The notes below the pieces were generated by a model that was not told the origin of the DNA, made no database searches, and saw only the letters and a program-made list of their open reading frames with translations. From Bacteroidales bacterium (GTDB taxonomy: Bacteria > Bacteroidota > Bacteroidia > Bacteroidales > Bacteroidaceae): DNA of 8,894 nucleotides. The DNA lies in contig SFID01000116.1 in the NCBI GenBank assembly GCA_004555425.1, positions 1-8,894 on the forward strand, in the 5' to 3' direction. Below are positions 1 to 5,554 of the stretch, in pieces (within the stretch, counting starts at the first letter, position 1; each line of letters starts with the position of its first letter). Both the position numbers and the translations under genes were made by a program.

Positions 1-117
1 GGCTGGCTGAAAATCGCTGAGCTTGCTCAGGGATTTACTGACAGCCATAGCATCAATGTCTCGCCAGAGACATTTTGCATCAAGTGCAAGGGGTTTTTTT
101 CTGTTTTTGTTTTGTCA
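1..117. repeat. Cluster of three small inverted repeats at the left edge
   Basis: Three hairpin-forming sequences follow one another. At 1-46 there are nested arms: GGCTG (1-5) with CAGCC (42-46), AAATC (11-15) with GATTT (32-36), and CTGAGC (17-22) with GCTCAG (25-30). At 55-74 AATGTCTC and GAGACATT form a perfect 8-bp stem around GCCA. At 75-89 TTGCA pairs with TGCAA, followed by GGGG and a run of seven T (94-100). The T-run could make the last part a plus-strand terminator for a gene ending left of the window. A plus-strand frame is open from 1 to a stop at 130-132, and a minus-strand frame is open from an ATG at 48 out of the window, but neither is long enough to call. The cluster may be the end of a repeat element continuing to the left. 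Confidence 0.4.
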
Positions 118-160
118 GTAGCACCTGAGTAGTTACCTAGGAAAATGGGGGAAGGGCTAT

Positions 161-190
161 GAAAAAAGGGGCCCCATTGCGGGGCCCCTT
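161..190 (-). terminator. Intrinsic terminator of the GH-D glycosidase gene
   Basis: AAGGGGCCCC (166-175) and GGGGCCCCTT (181-190) form a perfect 10-bp GC-rich stem around the loop ATTGC. Read on the minus strand, the stem is followed directly by six T (complement of 162-167). It lies about 20 bases after the stop codon of the glycosidase gene. This is a textbook Rho-independent terminator in the correct orientation, so transcription of that gene should end here. Confidence 0.92.
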
Positions 191-210
191 ACTTATAAAG
201 AGAGGTTTGC

Positions 211-3200
211 TTACTTCACAACCTTGCGGCCGTTCTGGATGAATACACCGTGCTGGGGTGCGTTGTGCAGACGGCGACCGCTGAGGTCGTAGAGGCGGCT
301 GGTGCCTTGCAACTCGTTGTTGAGGATGCCAGTGTCTGTTCCTACTACGCTGAGGATAGCATCTACGATGTAGCCACCGTTGGCGAGGATGCCGTTTTGG
401 CCAGTGCAGGTGCCGTCGAGGGCCTTCTGTCCGCCAGCATCCACGCTGTTCCAGTCCACCTTGAAGCGAATGCGATAGTCGCCAGTCGTTGTGGGAGCGG
501 TGAACGTGGGAGGATTGAGGACGCTGCGGCTGTTGCCCGTGATGTACGAACCCAGGGAGTTGTAACCAGCGCTGTCATCGCTGAAGTTACCGCTGTAGAA
601 GGAGAAGGTCTGCAGATCGGTGCCCGTCTGGTTGGTGTTGCCTTCGGCGAAGGAGAACTGCTTGTCGTTCTCAAGGTCGATGTACACGTAGCCGTGCATC
701 CATATGCCTGAATAGTTGAAGGCGGCGGTCAGTGTAGCACCAGCGGGAACGCTGAGGACGTTGCTTTCGTCTCCGGTCAGGTCGTTGTAGGAATATCGCT
801 CGTTGACGGTGAGGGTCTGCTCGGCCTGGCCTTCAGCAGTGAGGCTGATAGAGTTGAGCGAACGGTCGGTGCGAGTGCGAACCTGCGTGCGGGGGAAGTT
901 GATGGCATAGTCTTCCACAACGGGCTCGGGCTCGGTGCTTTCGCCCACGGTCACTTCGATGGTAGCGACAACGCCAGAACCGTCGGTAGCGGCAGCGGTG
1001 ATGGTCACCTTGCCCTGACGCTTACCTACTACGAGGCCAGCATTGACAGTACCGATGGTGGTGTCGCTGCTGCTCCAGGTGATGGCGGGGAAGGTGGCAC
1101 CTTCGTTGGTGGCTGCACGGATGACGAAGGTCTTGCCCACTTCAACATTAGCCTGCTCGTTCTCGGGAGTGAGGGTGATGGCGGTCACAGCCGTCTTGGG
1201 GGCTGTTGCGTCGATACCGTCGAAGCTGAATACGCTGCTTCCGGGGAGAGAAACGTTGAGGGTCTGGTCGATGTTGATGGCTTCGCCTTCGGTGAGACCC
1301 TGGAGGGCATCCTGCACACCCCAAGACTTGCGAAGGATGATGCTGCCGTTGACATTGGCGGGGATGTTGAGGGCTTCGCGGAGGGTGAAGCTGTAGCTCT
1401 GAGCGCTGTTGGCACCGTTGCGGAGGGTGAGGACGGACTTCGTGCCGTTCCAAGCGGCCCAACCATAAACGGCTGCGCTAGAACCGTTCCAAGGATTGCC
1501 ACCTACCCAGTGGGCATCGGGCAATACGTCGGCGTTGCGCTTCTGCCAAGCGATACACTCGGCGAGGTCGGCCCAGAGTTGGCCATTGTTGGTGACGTTC
1601 ATCAAGGAATAGTCGTTGTAGAGCTCAACCATTCCGCTACCGCAGGCAAAGGCGCAGCGGAGTTCGCGGAGGGCGGGTTCGTAGGTGAGGTTCTTGCTGA
1701 CCTGTCCGTGGGTGGAGAAGATGAATCCGTGGGTCATCAGGGTGTTGATGGGACAGATGGGCGAGTTGGTCACGTAGTTCTGGTAAACCAGACGGTCGCG
1801 ATAGGTAATCCAGTTTTCGCGGTCGATGCTGTTGTTGCCAGCAGTGCCGTAGTCGCCCTCCTGACGCCAAGTGGCATCGGTGTAGTGATACCAGAAGGGA
1901 GAAGCCCAAGTACCAACGGTGGTATTGAAGAAGATGTCGCGCTTGAGTTCTTCGCGAACGTAACGCTCGAGACGGATGATGCCTTCAGCGTTCTCGTTAC
2001 CCGTATCGCCTGCATCGGGACCTACGGCAGAGAACTGTGCGGAGATACCGTCGAACTTGAAGAAGCGGAAGTCGCCCTGGTTCTTCGTGAGGTTGTAGGC
2101 AGCATCCTTGAATACCTTATAGTAAGCGGGGTTGGAGAGCTGCATACCGCCCTTGCCGTTCCAGTAGGCGCGGCGATAGTTACCGCTGGTGCCGTAGCCG
2201 CCCACAGGGCCGAGCCATGCGCCAACGCCACCGCCCATTGCTTCGGCAGCAGCAGCCATGTCGCGCATTTGATTGGGGAATCCGTCGTGGAAGGTCCAGG
2301 TGCCGTAGTTGTCCCAACCATCGTCAATGACGAAACTCTGGGGTGCTACGCCATAGCGGTCGTAGAGGTCGCTGCGCCAGTGGTTCATAACGTCCATCAC
2401 CTGTTCAGCATTCATGTTTTCGACGGGGTTGGCAGCGTTGTTGCGGTCGATGTTGAGTTCGTACCAAGAGATATAGGCGGGGAATGCACGCCAGGGCACT
2501 GCGCGTTCGCGCTCGCTGTAAGCCAAGAAGGAGCGGCGCTTCTGCGTCTTGTGGATATTCTCGTTGGCCTGCTGGCCATCCTGTGCGACGAGGCCGACAA
2601 CGCCGGAAATCTTCCAGGTTTCGCCTGCTTCGAGGGTGGTGTTGCGGCTCCAGCGGCCCTGAATGCCTACCACTTCGCTGTTGATGACAGCACCGGGCTT
2701 AGCGTTGTAGACGTTACCCGTGAGTTGGCTGGAAGCATCAATGGTTTCGGTCTGGTTTTCGGCGAAGACGCGGATGCTGTAAGTACCATCGTTAGGCACG
2801 ATGAAGGAGAAGGTGTTGTTGCTGTGTGCGTTGCCAGAGTAACCGCTGTGGTAGTCGCTGGCAGCTATGCTGCCGTTGGCTTCCAAGAGGTCGCAGCCGC
2901 CGAAGTTGAGGCGGTGGTTGCCGCTCGTGTAGGCCACGGTCACTTCAACGCGCTGGTTGGCTTTGAGCGCAACGTTCTGCATGGTGTAAGCATACACGTT
3001 GGGATAGCCAGCACCCGTTGCTTCGCGCACACGGTTGGGAATGTCGCTCTCGGCCACCTGCTGCCAAGAAGTGGCGGTGAGGTTCTGAGCCGTGAGGGCA
3101 TGGTCAAGATTCCACTTATCGTCTTCGCCCGAAGCCTCGCCCACGGTGTTGTAGGCTGTGGGGTGCTCAAGGCCTGCGAAAATCTTGTTGCTCATGAGCA

Positions 3201-4479
3201 CAGCGCCGCGGGTGTTACCTACGACGGCAGGCGTGCTGCCTGCGGCCTGGGTATCTACGTTGTAAATCATCGGGATGACGTCGTACATATCTACGTCTGC
3301 GCCCTGGAGTTCCATCTCGGTGCGGAGATAGTGGCTACCATCGCGGAGCACGGCGCGCCAAACGATCTGGACGTCGGCACCCTTATAATTATAGGTATAG
3401 TTGGCTACGAGGGCTTTGCCATTGAAGTGCTCTGCACCGCCAACGGCCGTTTCGGAACCCGTGAGGTCCTGCATCTCTACGCTCTTAAGGGTCATAGCAG
3501 AAGCGGGAACGGTCTCGCCTGCGCCGAAACCTACGGTGAAGGGCTCGGTGCCTGCCTCGAGGTTCATGGCCTTACAGCCAGCGAAGTAGAGGGCGTTGCC
3601 CACCTTCATAAAACCAGCCTCAAGCACGTTATTGCCCAAGGCGTAGAGGTTTTCGGTCTTCGTCAGATAGGCTTCGCCGACAGCCATCTGCTGCTGCGGA
3701 TAGAGCACTGCATTGGTGTAGGCAGCCTTGTCGGCCTGACTGGGAAGGTCAACGATGGTAATAGTCACAGTCTGGTTGACATCGTCGATAGAAACGGCCG
3801 CAAACTTGCCATCGGACACTACAAACTGAAGGTCGTCCTTCGTCAGTTTGCCTTCGATGGTGTAGGTGTCGCCATTTTTGTAGGTCTCACCATTGATAGT
3901 CACGGTGAGGCCTTCGGGGAATACCATCGTATAGGTGCGGGTCTCGATGACAACCTCGTTGAGCGTCCAGCGGCTACCGGCATCTTTGGCACCACTGTCC
4001 TGCCAGAGGCCGAGGGTGTTAGTGCCATCCACAGGATTGGCACCGATGCCCTGATACCAGTTGAGGTACTTGTCGCCAGAGCCACCGGTAGTCACGGGCT
4101 GAATTTCGAAGTTCGTGCCCGCGTAGTTTTTGACGATGAAGTACGCGCCCTCAACCTTGTCGTCGGTCATCTGGACGAAGTCCTTCTTGTTGCTGTAACT
4201 AGCGGCGGGCGTGAAACTCACCCATTTGCTAGCCTTGTAACTGTAGATGTAGTAAGTGTTGGTTTTGCCAGGCACTTCGTAGAACGCGAACAGACCGTAG
4301 TTCTCTTCGGTCTGCGTCGGCGCAGTCAGCGCATTGACATAGTAACCACCACCACTTACCATTGTGTACAGATGGTCGGGGCGGCCCTCACTGGGCTGAA
4401 CCGTCGACGGCTGTACCTGCGCTGACGTCAGGGAAACAAATCCCAAGACAAGCGCGAGAAGCGTAAACAAACGTTTCAT
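211..4479 (-). CDS. Secreted multidomain clan GH-D (alpha-galactosidase/GH36-like) glycosidase
   Basis: Predicted exported glycosidase of 1422 residues. Residues 1-20 form a signal peptide (MKRLF, hydrophobic core, SLTSA then Q). Residues about 33-178 are a beta-rich module with the FAF..YYIY core; about 260-650 are a beta-sandwich region of GH36 type, including a likely carbohydrate-binding insert near 505-595 (YTSGNHRL, SDYHSGYSGNAHSNN). The catalytic barrel covers about 650-1000: FVIDDGW (716-722), FFKFD with probable nucleophile D810, and WRQEGD with probable acid/base D876. The R872-x3-D876 spacing fits the RxxxD pattern of clan GH-D alpha-galactosidases. About 1000-1092 is a C-terminal beta domain, then a Big_2-like Ig domain (about 1097-1178), a GEVED-like domain (about 1220-1375) and a terminal YDLSGRR...NGRKVVK tail (1397-1422), probably for type IX-type sorting to the surface. 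The ATG at 4479 is chosen because the signal peptide starts there; no Shine-Dalgarno is visible, as usual in this phylum. A terminator follows the stop. Clan assignment is firm from motifs; alpha-galactosidase versus alpha-N-acetylgalactosaminidase or another alpha-galactoside activity is not resolved. Confidence 0.9.
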   Translation of the reverse strand: MKRLFTLLALVLGFVSLTSAQVQPSTVQPSEGRPDHLYTMVSGGGYYVNALTAPTQTEENYGLFAFYEVPGKTNTYYIYSYKASKWVSFTPAASYSNKKDFVQMTDDKVEGAYFIVKNYAGTNFEIQPVTTGGSGDKYLNWYQGIGANPVDGTNTLGLWQDSGAKDAGSRWTLNEVVIETRTYTMVFPEGLTVTINGETYKNGDTYTIEGKLTKDDLQFVVSDGKFAAVSIDDVNQTVTITIVDLPSQADKAAYTNAVLYPQQQMAVGEAYLTKTENLYALGNNVLEAGFMKVGNALYFAGCKAMNLEAGTEPFTVGFGAGETVPASAMTLKSVEMQDLTGSETAVGGAEHFNGKALVANYTYNYKGADVQIVWRAVLRDGSHYLRTEMELQGADVDMYDVIPMIYNVDTQAAGSTPAVVGNTRGAVLMSNKIFAGLEHPTAYNTVGEASGEDDKWNLDHALTAQNLTATSWQQVAESDIPNRVREATGAGYPNVYAYTMQNVALKANQRVEVTVAYTSGNHRLNFGGCDLLEANGSIAASDYHSGYSGNAHSNNTFSFIVPNDGTYSIRVFAENQTETIDASSQLTGNVYNAKPGAVINSEVVGIQGRWSRNTTLEAGETWKISGVVGLVAQDGQQANENIHKTQKRRSFLAYSERERAVPWRAFPAYISWYELNIDRNNAANPVENMNAEQVMDVMNHWRSDLYDRYGVAPQSFVIDDGWDNYGTWTFHDGFPNQMRDMAAAAEAMGGGVGAWLGPVGGYGTSGNYRRAYWNGKGGMQLSNPAYYKVFKDAAYNLTKNQGDFRFFKFDGISAQFSAVGPDAGDTGNENAEGIIRLERYVREELKRDIFFNTTVGTWASPFWYHYTDATWRQEGDYGTAGNNSIDRENWITYRDRLVYQNYVTNSPICPINTLMTHGFIFSTHGQVSKNLTYEPALRELRCAFACGSGMVELYNDYSLMNVTNNGQLWADLAECIAWQKRNADVLPDAHWVGGNPWNGSSAAVYGWAAWNGTKSVLTLRNGANSAQSYSFTLREALNIPANVNGSIILRKSWGVQDALQGLTEGEAINIDQTLNVSLPGSSVFSFDGIDATAPKTAVTAITLTPENEQANVEVGKTFVIRAATNEGATFPAITWSSSDTTIGTVNAGLVVGKRQGKVTITAAATDGSGVVATIEVTVGESTEPEPVVEDYAINFPRTQVRTRTDRSLNSISLTAEGQAEQTLTVNERYSYNDLTGDESNVLSVPAGATLTAAFNYSGIWMHGYVYIDLENDKQFSFAEGNTNQTGTDLQTFSFYSGNFSDDSAGYNSLGSYITGNSRSVLNPPTFTAPTTTGDYRIRFKVDWNSVDAGGQKALDGTCTGQNGILANGGYIVDAILSVVGTDTGILNNELQGTSRLYDLSGRRLHNAPQHGVFIQNGRKVVK

Positions 4480-4512
4480 GTGATTTTGTGGATTTAGGGG
4501 TTAGTAATATAG

Positions 4513-4600
4513 TTAGGAGTTAGAAGTTAGGAGTTAGGAGTTGCCTTTCAATTAGGAATTAGGAATTAGGAGTTGGGAGTTAGGAGTTGGGAGTTAGTAT
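4513..4600 (+). repeat. G-rich heptad repeat array (TTAGGAG)n
   Basis: Four contiguous heptads at 4513-4540 (TTAGGAG, TTAGAAG, TTAGGAG, TTAGGAG), an 11-base interruption, then seven at 4552-4600 (TTAGGAA twice, TTAGGAG, TTGGGAG, TTAGGAG, TTGGGAG, TTAGTAT). Two more units lie at 4966-4979 on the far side of the palindrome cluster. The array sits 34-121 bases upstream of the glycosidase start codon, so it would fall in its promoter or 5' leader, where the transcript would read as a C/U-rich CTCCTAA repeat. Confidence 0.85.
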
Positions 4601-4603
4601 CGG

Positions 4604-4619
4604 TTGGGGGAGCCCCCAA
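4604..4619. repeat. Perfect short palindrome upstream of the glycosidase
   Basis: TTGGGGG and CCCCCAA flank a two-base centre (AG), giving a very GC-rich hairpin directly next to the heptad array. No T-run follows on either strand, so it is not a convincing terminator. A second small palindrome lies at 4640-4654 (CGCGC, ATAGT, GCGCG). Both may belong to the palindrome cluster that follows. Confidence 0.5.
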
Positions 4620-4663
4620 TAGAAATCTAAATAACAGGGCGCGCATAGTGCGCGGAGGTTGAA

Positions 4664-4912
4664 GCACGCCCTGAAAGGGCAATCTGTACTCAGCCCAGGG
4701 CAGAGCGAAGCGGCGCCCTGGGTATTGTCGTCCGTCTCCCGTCTCCGCCCTGAAAGGGCAAAAGCGTAAGAACCCAGGTAAAGCGTCCATCCTTTCATTA
4801 TACAAATATGCTTTTGCCCTTTCAGGGCGAAAGCCTTCTATGTATCTCCATCACCCAGGGCGCCGCTTCGCTCTGCCCTGGGCTAGGCGCGGGTTGCCCT
4901 TTCAGGGCGTGC
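4664..4912. repeat. Nested symmetric palindrome cluster (REP/BIME-like)
   Basis: Three repeat blocks on the left are mirrored on the right as exact reverse complements. Outer block: 4664-4682 and 4894-4912 (19 bp, core GCCCTGAAAGGGC). Middle block: 4692-4723 and 4853-4884 (32 bp identical), itself a hairpin with 8-bp arms CCCAGGGC and GCCCTGGG around a GAGCGAAGC-containing loop. Inner block: 4746-4765 and 4810-4829 (20 bp, again with the GCCCTGAAAGGGC core). The gaps are also mirrored: 9 and 22 bases on the left, 23 and 9 on the right, around a 44-base centre. The four GCCCT/AGGGC hairpins resemble repetitive extragenic palindromes. No transposase lies inside. Short open frames through it are artefacts of the repeat. 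Confidence 0.9.
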
Positions 4913-5020
4913 ATGTCCGCCTTTCCCCATTTCCGTTGAAAAAACAGGTTGTTATATAGAAGGAGTTAGGAGTTGGGGATGTTGCGTCCAGACCGCGCAG
5001 CGACCACCAAAACTACAAAG

Positions 5021-5053
5021 CTCCTTGCCGCGCAATCACTGCGCAGCAAGGAG
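5021..5053 (-). terminator. Strong hairpin, possible terminator of the 56-residue gene
   Basis: CTCCTTGC (5021-5028) pairs with GCAAGGAG (5046-5053) and GCGCA (5030-5034) with TGCGC (5040-5044), separated by a single C/A mismatch, around the loop ATCAC. This gives a 13-pair stem. It lies about 100 bases after the stop of the minus-strand 56-residue gene. The minus-strand sequence after the stem (CTTTGTAGTTTTGG) is only moderately T-rich, so termination is plausible but not certain; a structured repeat is the alternative. Confidence 0.45.
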
Positions 5054-5151
5054 AGGGTTCATCTTATGTTTATGAGAAAATTACCTGCATAGGGAATGTA
5101 GGGATGGTGGAGGACTTGCGGTGCAGTCTTCCAGAGGAGGAATGCGTGCAA

Positions 5152-5322
5152 TTACCAGTATTCGGTTTCCCAATCAAATTCGGACATGTCGTTCTCCTTC
5201 TGGTTGGTGAAGGAATCGCTAGCGTCAATGTAGCCTTCGTTCGCGCTGATGGTGAGACAGGTTTTGCACTCAAAATTCAAATTGATACACCTGATTTCGG
5301 GGCGAATATATGCTTGTTTCAT
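5152..5322 (-). CDS. Small hypothetical protein, 56 residues, Cys-containing with acidic aromatic tail
   Basis: A minus-strand frame runs from ATG (5320-5322) to TAA (5152-5154). The product begins MKQAYIRPEIRCINLNFE, has three cysteines (12, 19, 22) in a C-x6-C-x2-C pattern, and ends in an acidic aromatic tail (SEFDWETEYW, residues 47-56). The opening 'MK.(A/x)YI.PE' and the W/D/E-rich end recall a class of 50-70 residue Bacteroidales peptides of unknown role; this resemblance is from memory, not a search. Codon choice (AAC, GAC, ACC, ATC frequent) matches the two large genes, while longer frames over the same DNA (5070-5273 minus, 5104-5343 plus) give unnatural Ser/Thr/Arg- or Val/Gly-rich products. 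No signal peptide or membrane segment is visible. It could be a free small protein, a regulator, or a precursor peptide; no modification enzyme is in the window. Function unknown. Confidence 0.7.
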   Translation of the reverse strand: MKQAYIRPEIRCINLNFECKTCLTISANEGYIDASDSFTNQKENDMSEFDWETEYW

Positions 5323-5326
5323 AGGT

Positions 5327-5338
5327 TCAAATATTTGA
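5327..5338. promoter_or_regulatory. 12-bp perfect palindrome just upstream of the small gene
   Basis: TCAAATATTTGA is its own reverse complement and ends five bases before the ATG of the 56-residue gene (minus strand). Its position would let a dimeric protein bind over the translation start region, or it may form a weak leader hairpin. A/T-rich palindromes of this length can arise by chance. Confidence 0.25.
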
Positions 5339-5349
5339 GATAGATAATA

Positions 5350-5537
5350 GGTAGGTTCTATAAATTAGTTTCAATGGAAGGTAGGGTTTCTATTTGGCTT
5401 GGATGTCTTTCCGCCTCTCGCACCGTCTCTTTTTGTTTTTCATTCTGTCACGTAGCCCGCTACGCTCCTTTATGTAAAACAAAAACATCTGGCACGATAG
5501 GCAAAAATCCATCGCAAGCTAATTTATAGAACCTACC
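5350..5537. mobile_element. MITE-like inverted-repeat element, 188 bp
   Basis: A perfect 19-bp terminal inverted repeat (GGTAGGTTCTATAAATTAG at 5350-5368; reverse complement at 5519-5537) is flanked on both sides by the direct repeat AATA (5346-5349 and 5538-5541), as expected of a target-site duplication. The interior is also palindromic around 5457-5458: CGTAGC/GCTACG (5451-5456, 5459-5464), TTTTTGTTTT/AAAACAAAAA (5430-5439, 5476-5485), and an imperfect GCCTCTCGCACC (5413-5424) with GGCACGATAGGC (5491-5502). No coding frame lies inside. It occupies most of the gap between the 790-residue gene and the 56-residue gene, and a transcript through it would be highly structured. The 4-base duplication is AT-rich and could be coincidental. 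Confidence 0.65.
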
Positions 5538-5554
5538 AATATTGTAGCGAGGCG

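Larger units (their letters stand above)
4480..5151. other. Repeat-rich intergenic region, no large gene
   Basis: This stretch between the glycosidase and the 56-residue gene holds the heptad array, the palindrome cluster, two stray heptads (4966-4979) and the 5021-5053 hairpin. I see no credible coding frame: the open frames of 70-80 codons near 4566-4805 read through the palindromes. No clear TAnnTTTG promoter was found close to the glycosidase start; TAGATTTC, near 4620-4630 on the minus strand, is only a partial match. Confidence 0.7.

Noticed and set aside
1..132. Partial genes at the left edge (plus frame 1-132, minus frame from ATG at 48)
   Set aside because: Both are short, overlap inverted repeats and could be open by chance; neither product was recognised.
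1510..4425. Plus-strand frame of 971 codons
   Set aside because: It lies wholly opposite the glycosidase gene in codon register; its product is Val/Gly/Ala-rich without domains or a signal peptide, and the sense product has clear domains.
4513..4600. G-quadruplex
   Set aside because: G runs are mostly only two long (GG), with GGG in a few units; formation is possible but not supported by pattern alone.
4566..4805. Minus-strand frames of 72-79 codons
   Set aside because: They read through the heptad and palindrome repeats; composition follows the repeats rather than a protein.
5070..5273. Minus-strand frame of 67 codons
   Set aside because: Ser/Thr/Arg-rich product overlapping the more credible 56-residue gene in another frame.
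5104..5343. Plus-strand frame of 79 codons
   Set aside because: It runs antisense to the 56-residue gene and lacks any supporting feature.
5346..5541. Complete insertion sequence
   Set aside because: The element is under 200 bp and encodes no transposase, so at most a non-autonomous element.
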